A DNA stretch of 64,000 nucleotides from Oscheius onirici (GCA_932521025.1 OW051470.1:2590501-2654500); one strand, 5' to 3'. Shown: positions 37,314 through 49,014, numbered from the stretch's first letter. The notes: a model not told the origin generated them from the letters alone. Numbers and translations are program-made.

Positions 37314-40244
37314 CTAGAACAGTCCCTCTTCCGGCTCCTTCATATAATACATCCAGTAGAAAACGTTGAAGATGGTGAAGGTTACTGTAACTTGACTCTT
37401 CTCTCCAAAAATAAGCTCAACTCACAAGGAAAGGCATATCTGGAAGTCTTGTCAATCCAAAGAGCCTTCCTCGAATAGGTCACGGCTTTGTACATGAGGT
37501 GAGCGGCGCTCTTGTTCATATAACAGCCGATGTAACTGTCGTTTCGAGTATCACAGTCAGTTGTCATGTCAGAAACTGGAAACTACCACTCTCTACTGAT
37601 CGGTTTACCGTAGGAGGGAGGCTTACTGTGTCCTCCCTGAAGTCTTTCGGCCATCTGGTTGTATTTGTTGGCCTTTCGCATATAAGAATTCACGAGAGTG
37701 AACTCCAAAAGGACTCCGAAGATGAAAAGCATGCAGACGCCGTAAAAATAGTCGATGGCTTTGGCATAGCTGACTGGAGGGAGAGTGTAACGGATTCCGT
37801 TACCCTGAAAAATGGGCACTTTGATATTCATCAGATAAGAGCACAGACTACCCAATCAGTTCTGTTTTTCAGCGCATACCGATCTCGTGGTGTAGTGGTT
37901 ATCACATCTGTCTAACACACAGAAGGCCGGCGGTTCGAGCCCGCCCGAGATCAGATGACCTTTTTATCTTTTTCTTCTTTTGTTGTTTTCTTTGAAACAC
38001 GAAACTGACACAAGGTTTTATCGGAACAAGCAGAACGTGTTTTGTTTGCGTTTCTCTGTGCCCGACATTTCAAAACAGTTCAGCTGACAGAACCGCAAAA
38101 CAGTCACATAGGTGTGTTCTGAGATTAAAAACCTTCGTAATGAAAAGACTGTTGGAACTAAAAAAGAACCAACACATCAAACGCAAGTTGTTGGTTTCCT
38201 TTTTAACAAAAAAAAAAAAAACAAAAAGAATTTGCCGCCAGCAGGGGTCGAACCTGCGACCTTGGGCTTATTAGACCCACGCTCTAACCGACTGAGCTAT
38301 GGCGGCTGACGGAATTAGCGAAAATCAGTGTCACTGATAACATGATGGCAATCATTCGTCCAAAAATGGAGTAAAACATGGCTGACTGTCAAAATACCCC
38401 ATTTCTGTCGAATTTACCAAAAATCAGCGACCAAACAGAATGCAAAACAAACTTGTGTTGACAGAGTCAAAAGAGTCGTGAATGAGAGCGAGACTCTTGC
38501 AGGAACGGCTCGCCGATCAATCCAGAAACTGACCCAACTGATGGCCACAATCAGTGCCGTCGGTATATAGCTCTAAATTGAAATTTTAGAGATAAAAATC
38601 CACTGCCACCTGGACCAGGTGATAGCCAATAGCTCTTTTGAGATGGAGCTTTCCCAATAAGCACGAGAAATCACCTAAATTGATTTTGTGCTTTTTCTCG
38701 ATCAAAAACTACCAATTCTACTCGAATTCGGTGTGATTGTGTAATGGAAGACGCCATCACAGTAGCCCGGTTCCAACGACAAGATATGGTATTCGGGCAG
38801 AGCAATCTCAGGATTGTAGCGGATCGGCTCCGTTGGGAACCATGTTGCATTGACTTCTTCTTTGACGTGAGCGTCTAAAGTCCATTCTTTATCTGCAGTT
38901 GCCGTTCCAAAAATGGACTTTTGTCTCTAGGGGGCTGTCTTATAACGAGCTCTCTGCGCCCTTGACTGACAGCTCGGAATGATAGAGTTGAAAGTTTAGA
39001 AATGAGAAGGGAGTCAAAAGAGCAGGAGTCTGTGGTCATTCATGAACCAGATATAAAAACTGTAGTGGTCAGAAGGTTCAAAAGGGTATTTGGTATTATC
39101 ATATACGCCTCTTCAAAATGGTTCCATATTTGTCGGTTTGCTTCCGCCAGCGAGTTAGTTCACACAGTGCTTCTTGTTCTTGTAACTCAGTTGCGGAACA
39201 TTCTGTCCTTGCAAAGTCATCTTGTCCAAACTAACTGTCTGTCTCACTCTTTGTATAATTTGAACAAGCAGCCAACGGCTGCTTGCGCAGCCTCCGTATT
39301 TGGTGGCAGGCTATTAGTGAGCCTCTCTTGGTTGTTCTACCTTCTAACTAAATTCCCCAGATGCGTTTCCCTCAAAAAACTATCTCGTTCTATAAAAGAT
39401 TACCATGACAAAACTTGACGTGTTGCGCTAGTCTCGACAACTGCGCGGACACCACGACGGACAGACGGATGGACACCATTGCACTTTAGAAAGATGTCTT
39501 TGTCGTACTGTATTCGCTGTCGGGCGATTATTGTTACTTTTCCAGAACCCCAACTTACAACTGATAATCTTGACCAAACAGGTCTGTCGATCCAGCGGGT
39601 AGTTCTGAAGGGCCAGGTGACAAGCTAAAATTTCTATTTATCCGAAGAGATTGTAAACAGCACCAAGATTCAGTGTCACACGAGTCCCGTAGCTGATCAA
39701 CCCGTCCGGCGCTATGAACATGTTAAAGTTATGGACTGTAACCTCGTGAAAGTAGGCAGTACGAGCATTGGCAAAATATAGATCTGGTAACCATCTAAAT
39801 GTCGGGTTAAGGTTACGGTAACAGAACTCACATCTTGTCCAGAATCTTCTTGTCATTGACGAGAACGTGGCCGGTCTCATTGTGTCGCAGCCTCTCGTCC
39901 TGCCATGAAAGATACAGGTACATGTCCATGTCAAAGGTCTAAATCGTCATATTTTTCTCCCGAATGTCCTCTACCATTTCAGTGCTTCGAAAGTTACCAA
40001 TGCTTTCGACATAAAATCCCACGGCCACGTCTATTGGCCTGTCTCCCTGATTTCGCGGTCGCGATTTCCGAGACAGGTGGCGGTAGATCGGATGGCTTTC
40101 GAACGAGGCGAAAACACTGCTGGAAACACAGAAATTTGAGACGTTTGTTTTTGTCTGAGCTGCGGAGTAAGTTCCCCCCATGTTGATGTCCAGATATTTT
40201 TCATCAGATTCAATTTGGCGGGCTGTTTTGACGCTCAGGGCCAA
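37314..40244 (-). CDS. Anion-selective Cys-loop ligand-gated channel subunit 2
   Basis: Visible parts in protein order: extracellular strands ([20 protein letters not shown], then [20 protein letters not shown]), the Cys-loop ([15 protein letters not shown], near 39590), [19 protein letters not shown]1 ([20 protein letters not shown]), [13 protein letters not shown]2 completed across an intron (TLLTLSTQ then [15 protein letters not shown]), M3 ([20 protein letters not shown]), a short loop, and M4 ([19 protein letters not shown]). The stop is at 37314-37316. PAR before M2 marks anion selectivity. The N-terminal exon near 40244 and signal peptide are not well resolved. The M2-splitting intron (about 37808-38470) holds two tRNA genes. 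The ligand is unknown. Confidence 0.82.
37881..37953 (+). tRNA. tRNA-Val (AAC)
   Basis: A 73-base tRNA. Acceptor stem GATCTCG pairs with CGAGATC with discriminator A, the anticodon is AAC in loop TCTAACACA, and the T-arm is GGTTCGAGCCC. It lies in an intron of the minus-strand channel gene, antisense to it. Confidence 0.94.
38233..38306 (-). tRNA. tRNA-Ile (AAT)
   Basis: A 74-base tRNA on the minus strand. Acceptor stem GCCGCCA pairs with TGGCGGC with discriminator A; the anticodon is AAT in loop CTAATAA and the T-arm GGTTCGACCCC. It shares an intron of the channel gene with tRNA-Val, on the host strand. It is the intact counterpart of the MITE-split copy in unc-49. Confidence 0.94.
39270..39400 (+). 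repeat. Dispersed repeat fragment
   Basis: The words GCTTGCGCAGCCTCCGTATT and GGCAGGCTATTAGTGAGCCT recur at 44285-44345. The part with CTATTAGTGAGC and AAAAACTATCTCG recurs, more diverged, at about 51710-51792. It lies inside an intron of the channel gene. The family is unknown and shows no coding capacity. Confidence 0.6.
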
Positions 40245-41483
40245 AAATGATTGCGTTAATCTCAGCCCTTGGTAAATAAATATTTCTGGATTTCGAGTGA
40301 ACGTCTGGAAGACTAGAAGTAGTCAATCTTATACTCTTTCAGACGTTCCCTTTTTTATTTGTCCCTTGAGAACTCCCACCAGTTTTTTGTCGTTGACTTC
40401 GATAGCTCACGTTTTCGTTCAAAAATGACAGAACTCCCTCGAGGAATGATAAGGGAGAATCTTAATAAAGGTCTCTGTGACGAAAACAAAGTGACTTTCC
40501 ACACTAAATTTGACCGAACACCTTCTATTCCATGCTCACAATCAGAAATATTCCCACTCTGTTCAAGCCGAAGTTGGAACTTTGGGTTGTTCAACAACGT
40601 TGTAGCAAAGAGCTACGTGGAAAATGCCTTCTGCAGCCGAAACAACTGGGGTGTTTCAGTGATTTGTGACAGTGGTTCCCGAAACGAAGGTCGAATATTC
40701 ACGAAACCAGCTTGAACGCAAGGAGCGGATGTTCAACATCTTCAAAATGTCTTCGACCTCTATCTGATATGAACTTTATCCTGTCTCTGTTTTGGTTTCC
40801 CTCGACAAATTGGTATTCCTCACAGAGCCATTAGGTCGGAGAGAAAAACTGACATTCCCCACTTCCGAGTCTCGTCTAATTAGTAGGATCAAGAAGCTTT
40901 ACAACTGTTCTAGAAAACTCTCTTGTTCATTGGAACAAAAGAAAAGTTAGTGCGGATTGGTTAGAGTTTTCCCCCGTACTCCAAACAGAAGCCCCTGATT
41001 GAACCAATTATCTTGTCAGGGAACATGGGCTCACGGCGGATGAGCTTGAAATGGCTGGAGGGAAAACGTACCTTAGTAAAGTTTCCAGAAATAGTAGAAA
41101 TACGAAATTTGAGTGGACGAACATCTTCCCGTCTGCGAGGGAGGAAAGGCGGAGTCTTGGCACGGAGCGAGTCGGCACCAAAGGGTCCGGAGAGAAAAGA
41201 TCAAAATTCGTCTACTGACCACTGACCAAGTGGATCTTTCTAATGTTTCACTGGAGAGAATATAGGTAGTCCTCTGCTGGATCAACCGGTACAGTATTGA
41301 GACTAACATCTATTCTCATCCTTATCTGAATAAATCGTGAGCCTTTCTCGAGACAGCCAGTTCAGAATATCACATGCTCTGTCCGGTTCCCGGTTAAATC
41401 CATTCGATCAAGCGCCCTAGCCGTTGAAAGATAACCTCTACATAAGCTTTCAAACCTCCAAACACAAGGTCTCTGCCAATCCA
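40245..41483. other. Intergenic, nothing supported
   Basis: Open frames on both strands at 40355-40715 and 41013-41309 mirror each other and have no recognisable motifs. I see no RNA gene. Confidence 0.4.
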
Positions 41484-42444
41484 ATCTAAAGTACTCTAAC
41501 TTGTCAACTCTAATACTCGACCTTGGCTTCTCTGGTAGCTCACTCGATCGTATGTTGCTCGCTTGTGATCTCGTCTTCTCCCAAATCAGGTCAGGTGTTT
41601 CTACTTTTCTTCTTTCGAACTCTTTTGCTCAAACTCTCATCTACCAAAACCTTTACACTTTGACTAGGATCTGGGCTTGTCCCGAGCAACCCGGATCCGA
41701 AAAGTTCAGGTCTTCCGCCCGAGGGCCGATTCGGGTTTCGGTATTGTCTTCTGACTAGCAAATTGGGTATTGACTGGAGCAGTGTCGAGGTGTTTAGGGA
41801 TTGGAAAATGGGAGTCTTGTAAAACTGAAATACCTAACAAAATGGTAGATCCGCTCTTTCTCGTTCATTTTCAGGTAGCGGCTACTGGAACAGAACAAAA
41901 GGCCTCAACGGCTCTGCATCGCTACTGGATCGAGCTCTTTGATGTCAACTGAAAGTGGACGGCTCTATGTAACTGTCTTGTCGATTCTATTTGTCTTGCC
42001 CAGTCTTAACATCCAGTAGACTCTTCTAGTAGGAGCTATCTGAAAATGAACGAGAAAGAGCGGATCTACCATTTTGTTAGGTATTTCAGTTTTACAAGAC
42101 TCCCATTTTCCAATCCCTAAACACCTCGACACTGCTCCAGTCAATACCCAATTTGCTAGTCAGAAGACAATACCGAAACCCGAATCGGCCCTCGGGCGGA
42201 AGACCTGAACTTTTCGGATCCGGGTTGCTCGGGACAAGCCCAGATCCTAGTCAAAGTGTAAAGGTTTTGGTAGATGAGAGTTTGAGCAAAAGAGTTCGAA
42301 AGAAGAAAAGTAGAAACACCTGACCTGATTTGGGAGAAGACGAGATCACAAGCGAGCAACATACGATCGAGTGAGCTACCAGAGAAGCCAAGGTCGAGTA
42401 TTAGAGTTGACAAGTCGAGACAAGTTAGAGCACTTTAGATTGAA
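41484..42444. repeat. Near-perfect 0.96-kb palindrome
   Basis: The left arm (41484-41879) and right arm (42035-42444) are reverse complements with almost no mismatches, around a unique spacer of 155 bases (41880-42034). The right arm contains an extra partial duplication (TCGACTTGTC) near its outer end. Because the arms are identical, the same 85-residue frame appears on + at 41501-41758 and on - at 42156-42413. It shows no family features, and I treat it as incidental. A fold-back element or a recent inverted duplication could explain it. No target-site duplication is evident. Confidence 0.92.
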
Positions 42445-42810
42445 CTTGAAGCGACGAAAAAGTTTGTTGTTTTGAGTTTTGAAACTTATAGAGATTATTT
42501 TTAAACTACGATCACCTTGATCAGATGAATTTTGACCGGTAGCTGCGATCCGTTTTGATCCGGTTTCCGGTTAAGCTTCGAACTCTATTGGCAGATTATC
42601 TCTATGATCCTGCTAAGTTGAGCCTCTGATCATTAGAAGAGAGCATACACCAACTAGTCAACCAAATAAAAACGTCGCCGTCATCGTCTATTTTCTTCTC
42701 CATGTAGCAGACTGCCACTTCATCGTTTTCTTCGGCGGAGCAGTCCAGTCAGAACAACTTTCCGGGCATAAATAGTCCCGCTTTGAGCAAATTAATTACA
42801 CTCTTCGAGC

Positions 42811-43954
42811 ATGGGGCCTCGTCTCTTCCTCGCCGTCTTCTTTCTCGGAGCTGCTGTGAATGTTCAAAGCGTCAGTACGGACCCCACAAGCATTGCTGCC
42901 GGAACTGAAGACACTACAACAAAACATGCCGAATCCAGTCAAGGATTTAAGACAGCTGACGAAATTTACACAACTGGGACCAGTTCTGTTCCAGAAAAGA
43001 GAACAGAAGGACAGGGTATGATTTTGTTCAAAGACCGTAGACAAACGGGGATTCGTTTTGAGACCCATTTAGTACCGAAACATTTGGTTCTGAATCATTT
43101 CATCTGTAGTCGATAAAATTGACCTCTATTGAGACCACCACAATATTTAGCCTCTGCTGTTGAAAACAAACAAGAAAGCTCGGTCGCAGTCGTGAACAAG
43201 ACGGAAACTACCACAGCTGCTCCCGAATTAGAGAAGTCTGAGGCTCTCACCGTGACTACAAGTGAGACTACAAAAGATGTTAACAGCTAAACATTATTTC
43301 AGCTGAATCAGAAAAGACTGAAGCACAGTTCAGTGCTACCACCTCCATCCAGAAGACGGAAAGTGAATCTACCTCAGGTTCTGTTGCTAGTATGACAATT
43401 TTCCAATATTACACTTGTAGCTTCTTCCGACAAGGCTCAACAAACAACTACTGTTGCTATCTCGGTTAAGACCGAAGCCCCGACCCCTGAATCAGTAAAA
43501 GCCGATACGTCGGTTGCACCAACTGGTAAGATCTAGAATGTTCATAACTGTGCTTCCAGTTGCATCAAAAAAGACTGAAGAACATTCCTCTACTCTCATA
43601 GCAACTGCTTCCTCGACTATCCAAGCAGGGCCAGCGGCCAGTAGTGTTGGTTCTACAAGACCAACTGCAACTGCTAGCCAAACAGCTGCTCCAGTCACCG
43701 TCAAAGTCGAGCCCAGTACTACAGCCACCACAACTCCAGTCGTTGTCTCTAAAGTCAGCGGTAGCTGCCAGTCCTCTGCAGTCTCTGTCAAAGTAGAGAC
43801 CAGCGGTGCTTCCACTGCGACAACTGCAGCAATCCGTGCCCGTAGACACATTTTCACTACCGAAACACCTGATTTGGAAAAGAAGGTAGAGGAACAAACA
43901 ACTCCTGCTCCAATTGAAGTGAAATATCAAGAGGGAACTACTGTACCGTATTAG
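42811..43954 (+). CDS. Secreted mucin-like Thr/Ser-rich protein
   Basis: The start at 42811 gives a signal peptide (MGPRLFLAVFFLGAAVNVQS), then an almost wholly Thr/Ser/Ala/Glu sequence likely to be O-glycosylated. Exons at about 42811-43016, 43151-43260, 43303-43378, 43422-43526 and 43560-43954 are joined by phase-1 introns. Each internal exon carries variants of the same word (KTETTTAAPE, KTEAQF, VKTEAPTPE, KKTEEHSST, and in the last exon VKVEPSTTATT and VKVETSGAST). It ends EGTTVPY with TAG at 43952-43954. No transmembrane helix or anchor motif is visible. Surface-coat or extracellular matrix roles are possible. A TATA-like ATAAATAG lies about 40 bases upstream. Confidence 0.8.
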
Positions 43955-44284
43955 AAACAAGCAATTCTACATACTGTTACGTATCAATGAATAATGTAAC
44001 TTGTAAAACTGTTCTATAGCCTTGTCAGCGAGGGAAATGTTCGAATTTTGTCAGAAGGAAAGGACAGAGTCTAGGTGAAAAGTTTAGCCAAAAGACACAA
44101 CATCTAGAAGAAATTGTTCGGACGTTTAATCCCCGGTTTGTCTGTCTGGACAAGTGATAGCCGGTATTCGTCTACAACGTCTTTTGAGCTGAACCTATTT
44201 TTGAACTACAGTACCGGCAGAATTTTGTGTTCAAGTAGTGAACAACTTGACAATTTATTTTACGAAATTTTTTTACGAAACCAG

Positions 44285-44370
44285 CACTTTGCTTGCGCAG
44301 CCTCCGTATTTAGTGGCAGGCTATTAGTGAGCCTCTATTGATTGTTCTACCCTTTTCTTGAAGTAGCTCG
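44285..44370 (+). repeat. Dispersed repeat fragment, second copy
   Basis: It shares TTGCGCAGCCTCCGTATTTA and GGCTATTAGTGAGCCTCT with 39270-39345. Its downstream CTTGAAGTAGCTCGACATCA matches 58818-58845. Confidence 0.65.
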
Positions 44371-44658
44371 ACATCACTTTATTCTAAAAAAAAAGAGCCT
44401 TAGTTTCTGTTTGTGTGTGTCTCCGTCCGCACCAAATTTCAAATTTGGCGCAATCACTTCGGCACCAATTGTGTTTGACTAAATACAGTATGCTGAGTTC
44501 AAATATTGTGTCGAGACCCAAAAATTCGATTTTTGGCACAAAAAATTCAAATTTGAATTTTTCAGTATAAAATCGCCAAATTTTGCGTTTTTCAGCTATT
44601 TTTCAATTTTTCACCGTTTTAGCACTTTTTGAGTGTAATTCACGCAAATTATCCCGCC

Positions 44659-44806
44659 AAACTGAGCGCCTGCTCTGACCAAACTGACTAAACTGAGCGC
44701 CTGCTCTGACAAAAAGAGCGCCAGCTCTGACCAAACTGAGCGCCTGCTCTGACCAAACTAACCAAACTGAGCGCATACTCTCGCCAAACTCTTACCAAAC
44801 TGAGGT
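44659..44806 (+). repeat. Minisatellite, unit about 22 bases
   Basis: Five to six diverged tandem copies of ACTGAGCGCCTGCTCTGACC with short A/C-rich linkers. Confidence 0.8.
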
Positions 44807-44881
44807 GCGCCCAAACGAAACTGAAGCATTTTTTCTCCATTTTCAACAATCTAATCTCAGAGCGCGCTTTTTCTAGTCTCG

Positions 44882-45680
44882 AACAAAAAGAACAATATTT
44901 TTGTTTGAACTACGCAACTGAACAAAAAGAGAACAATAGCTCTTACAAAAGTCAAATCCTCGTCTTTTCTCATAGGTTCACTCTTTTATTGCCAGCTCCA
45001 GAAAACCTGATTGTAACATCGAAGAAAACGCAATAGGTTTGACCCACAGCCAAAAATGAGCATTGAACAATGTTTAGCGCTCAACGATACTTTTTTTTTG
45101 TGACATGAAATTGCTGTGTATCAAGGAATATTAGGCTGAGAAGTTTGTGACGGGAGTGCAGTTACAGAAATTTTCCTAGAAGAAGACAACGAGTAGAAGA
45201 AGAAACCGGAGAAAAACAACTGGATTCTCTCTCAATGAAAAACGTCTTTTCCAACTCTTGTCCCTAACTCGACAGCACTCTCTCCTCACTTCTATTGAAA
45301 CGTTTCTGGAGCAGACGATAAAAGAGTGATCGTATGAGAAAAGACGAGGATTTGACTTTTGTAAGAGCTATTGTTCTCTTTTTGTTCAGTTGCGTAGTTC
45401 AAACAAAAGTATTGTTCTCTTTTTGTTCGTTCAGTAAAACAAGGGGCAAAGATTCTTCTTCAAAGAATCCACTTTTTCACAGATCAAGATCGACAGACGG
45501 TTAGTTCTTTATTTTACACTGGCGTTGGGTAATAGAGTAAAATTTGTGGAAATATCTTTCAATCAGTGTTCCTACCCTGTTCTGTCTGCCAGAATTTGTA
45601 CTGTCTCAGTACAAATTCTTTTTTTTCTGTCTTAAAAGATTCCTCAGCTTTCTCGAAATAAGTAAAACGAGTCTGCGAAT
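44882..45680. mobile_element. Long-TIR non-autonomous element, copy 1
   Basis: The unit at 44882-45440 has inverted terminal repeats of more than 100 bases, with words GAACAAAAAGAGAACAATAG and CAAATCCTCGTCTTTTCTCA at one end and their complements at the other. Inside is a non-coding core (GTTTGACCCACAGCCAAAAA and others). An attached segment (45425-45680) contains GATTCTTCTTCAAAGAATCC and runs up to the duplicated acidic gene. The family recurs at 58970-59775 with part of the core in opposite orientation. No transposase is present. Confidence 0.8.
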
Positions 45681-45737
45681 GGATTCAATTCAGGATTCAG
45701 TTTTTTTACTGTCCGGAAACTGAAAGTCAAAAATAAT

Positions 45738-46531
45738 CAAAGTCCAATTGCAAATTGACTTATCCAAACCTGTTACTAACTCCTTTCCCCTTAATTGTGC
45801 GCACAAATTGCTCCATTTCGATTGCCAATTAAAGCTTCCGACAGACAGACAGAGACCTGGGAGCAATTTAAAGTGGATAAATAGAAATGGTCACTCTTTT
45901 AATCAACTGAGCCTTCCAGATGAACATCTACTACCAGAACATGGAGCCGCTGCTGGAGCCCAAAGTCCACTGCTACCTGGTGGGCCACGACGACGACACG
46001 CGCGGATTGAAGCCCAACACGGATGTTCAGCAGGAAGTCTACAACAAAAGCTGGGAACTCGCGGTTTGTTTCTCTCTTTCTCGAGCCAATATAGGAGTTT
46101 GAGGCGAAGATCGAGGAGATCTCGGACACGTGCCCCATGGACGCAGAGGAATTCCTGGACGAGTTGCCGAACGAGTCGGACACGAGTCAGTCGCTGGACG
46201 ACTGGTACGACTCGGACAGTTCTGCCGTCTGGACATCCGATCCGTCGAGTTCTTCGGACTCGGACACCATCTCCACGACTACGCGTCAGCAAAACAAGAG
46301 GGACCAGAAGACGGACTCGTCCATCTCGAGCTGGTCGGATGAGAGCTTGTACGAAAGTCTGCCGGAGGAGGAGGATAAGGAACTGCCCGATGGCTACGCA
46401 GCAGATGAGGACGAGGAAGAAGAGTTTGCAGCTCTGGACTACCCGGAAGACTAGTCCTCTTCAATACAAACGCTACTCTATTTCCTATCTTTCTGCTGAT
46501 TGTCGAGGTGCGGGAAAATAAATTTATTTTC
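45738..46531 (+). repeat. Segmental duplication, copy B
   Basis: The inverted partner of 7926-8715, covering upstream region, gene and poly(A) region. Its outer upstream edge abuts the long-TIR repeat family, which may have mediated the duplication. Confidence 0.85.
45920..46454 (+). CDS. Acidic Ser/Asp/Glu-rich protein, copy B
   Basis: Exons 45920-46063 and 46095-46454 flank a 31-base intron identical in position and sequence to that of copy A. The product is 167 residues, one more than copy A because of an extra Glu (PEEEDKELPDGY), and has His for Arg in the early VHCYLVGHDDDTRG. The reading frame is intact, so both copies are probably functional or recently duplicated. I do not recognise the function. 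Strong acidity and serine content suggest a disordered protein with many possible casein-kinase-2 sites. Confidence 0.75.
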
Positions 46532-46669
46532 TGAGCGTTTTTGTGTGCCAAAATGTACCAATTTCTGGTGACGTTTCTCTCCTAATCATGTTTCGACAGT
46601 CGCCCAAAGACTAGTCATTCCAAACTGCGTATAAATAAACGGAAGAAATCATTAGACTCCAGTGCAGTC

Positions 46670-48068
46670 ATGCTGGCTCGTCTCTTTCTTGTTTTCTGTC
46701 TTTTTGGGACAGTCTTTGCCGGAACCCAACATGTCTACGTTAGTTTTTGATCTGGGAAAAGACGCCAAAAGTTTAGGTTACAGGTGTAGTAACTTGCAAT
46801 GGAAAGCCTGAAAATAATCTTACTGTTCGCCTCATGGAAAAGGATTGGAGTAAGTTTTCTCTGCTATCTCCTTAGAAATTGTTCAGTGGACAAAGACGAC
46901 CTACTCTTCTCCACCGAGACCGATTCCACCGGAACCTACGAACTAGCCGGGAAGGAATTCGAGTTCACTGCAATTACTCCTTACCTGTTAATTGATCACC
47001 AGTGCGCTCCGGAAGGAAAAGAATGTGGGACGTATCATGCGACGACTAAAGTTATGCTCAAAGACGTCGTCTTCGGCAACGCCAACATCGATAAGAAGAG
47101 TCATAAAGCAGATAATTTGGAATTGAACGAACTTCCAGGAGAAAAGTCGGAATGTACACCGCCGGTAGGTGCTCAAATTATGACTGCCACTAGAGCTTTT
47201 CAAACCTGTTGGAAAACTGTAACTGTGGCGAGGGTATTCTCAGGTCCAGATCGACACCGTTCATTTTTAGGATAAGCACAAATCAGAGACGGTTCACAGT
47301 GCGAATAGGACAGGTTACTGTATCTTGACGGTTTACTGTGGTCACCTGTAAGTTGACCGGATGAGATCCTTTCATCCTATTCAAGACACGCTTACATACG
47401 TGTTCGATCCTAACAATAAGATTGGATAGCAGGCTAGGCTAGATGGAAGTGCTCACAGCACTGCTAAACCATAAGTATGCTCTCTGGTGCCCTATCAGTG
47501 CCCTAATAGTCTAGTAATTAAACAATTTTAAAACAGTCAGGTGCTAAAAGTAAGGAAGTAAACATCGAGTCTCTCTGTTTCAGTTACCCAAAGTCACCGA
47601 CAGTGCCAAAGAGGTTACCGGCAGTCCATCAACGAAAACAACAACGACTTTGACGCCAAACAACGATTCATCGACTATACAAGAACGTATGAATTTTATG
47701 AAATTCTGTAAGAACAACTTTCAGTTCCTACTGCTTCAAGCAAACCGTTTCCTCCAACTAAACTTTTTCCAAAGCCAACGGCTACTCCTAGAGCAAAGGG
47801 AACTCATCCTCCTCCAACAGAGAAAGTAACAGTCTCGTATCCAACTGTTCTGCCGACAGTTTCTTTTACTCTGGGCAAGATGTCGCTATTGGCTGCTAAA
47901 GAGTATGACGTCAATAATCCATCTGTTTTGTTGGGAGGAAAAGAACCTAAGACAATGCCAGAAGAAACGGAAGCGACTGACTCTCAAGCGAAAAACATTG
48001 TAATTGGTCTACCTCCTCTTCAAAACGACAACGTCGGTAGTGATACTGGAAAGGAAAAGAAGGAATGA
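46670..48068 (+). CDS. Transthyretin-like protein with mucin-like C-terminal tail
   Basis: Signal peptide MLARLFLVFCLFGTVFA is on exon 1, then the TTR core (VTGVVTCNGKPENNLTVRLM, then TDSTGTYELAGKEFEFTAIT and LLIDHQCAPEGKECG). After ECTPP a 420-base intron, phase 0 on both sides, leads to Thr/Pro-rich exons (TKTTTTLTPNNDSS and PTASSKPFPPTKLFPKPTAT). The protein ends GKEKKE at TGA 48066-48068. The first two intron positions equal those of TTR 3 and 4. The tail is unusual for this family, which normally ends soon after the last cysteine. The alternative is two adjacent genes, but I see no start or signal peptide for the tail exons. A mucin-like gene lies nearby at 42811-43954. Confidence 0.75.
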
Positions 48069-48151
48069 ATCTGTAACATGTGACAAAACAGTTTTTGATC
48101 CTATAAATGGTGCTTTTCAAAAGTAGCAATGATAAAAAGGGGAAAAAGAGT

Positions 48152-48222
48152 TGCATCGGCCGGGAATCGAACCCGGGTCGCCCGCGTGGCAGGCGAGCAT
48201 TCTACCACTGAACCACCGATGC
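48152..48222 (-). tRNA. tRNA-Gly (GCC)
   Basis: A 71-base tRNA. Acceptor stem GCATCGG pairs with CCGATGC with discriminator A, the anticodon is GCC in loop CTGCCAC, and the T-arm is GGTTCGATTCC. It lies just beyond the TTR gene at 46670-48068 and is the only intact tRNA in the window outside an intron. Confidence 0.95.
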
Positions 48223-48730
48223 TTGTTTTCATGCTAAAACGCCGACGGGAATGTCGTCCAATCGGGTGAAAAACTTCCACCTACATTCTGATAATTCTTC
48301 CAGCTGTCAACAACCTAGCTAGCCTCAAACCTCAACCGGATAATCTTCCAAGGACTCCGAGGGAAGCCTTACAGATTCACACCTGCCCAGTAATTACTGG
48401 GAGAGAGAGAAGGTACCATTGGGCAATTTTCATTAGGATTAGACGGAGAAAGGGGGAAGGAAACAACCAGTCCTACTTCAGAGACTTTTTTGGGAAGATT
48501 TGTCTCGACTCTCTCATATTTCAATAACTGTAACCCGGAAATCTGAGTTTCGGACAGAAATCAGCCAGTTCTTCTCTTGCGGATGTTTCTGTTCCTCTGA
48601 CTCACTCTCTATCTAGTAGTCGGTTCCCTTTACTAACTGTAAGAACTAGAAAGATTTAATTTGTCCCTATTTATATTCCATCACATGGCCTCTTCCCGAC
48701 GCTTCCTTGGTCGCTTTGTTCCAGTCAAAC

Positions 48731-49006
48731 TAGACCTTGCTCCGGGCCGGCCCGCCTCGGCCCGGTTTTCAGACTTGGCCGTCGGACCGGTATCAGACCA
48801 AAAATGAAGATGGTCATATTATAGCGCATTTTAGCACATTCTAGAACTAGATCAAAGAATAATAATATTGTTATATTTTGCTGAACTTTTTTATTTAAAA
48901 AAATGAAGAAAAAAAGCAGATTTTGGTCAAAAAACACCCCTTTTCTCCAAAATTTCCCCGCGGGCCGGGCTTTTCAGGCCCGGGCCCGGCCCGTCAGCCA
49001 GGTCTA
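48731..49006. mobile_element. hAT-type MITE with 8-bp target duplication
   Basis: A 276-base element is flanked by perfect AGTCAAAC repeats (48723-48730 and 49007-49014). Terminal inverted repeats begin TAGACCTTGCT on the left and, read inward from the right, TAGACCTGGCTGACGGGCC. Subterminal GC-rich tracts are built from GGCCCGG words around an AT-rich centre. Eight-base duplications and TAG-starting termini are hallmarks of hAT elements. No transposase is present. Confidence 0.88.
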
Positions 49007-49014
49007 AGTCAAAC

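Noticed and set aside
41501-41758. 85-residue frame present in both palindrome arms
   Set aside because: Its duplication follows from the palindrome; no family features, so coding is unsupported.
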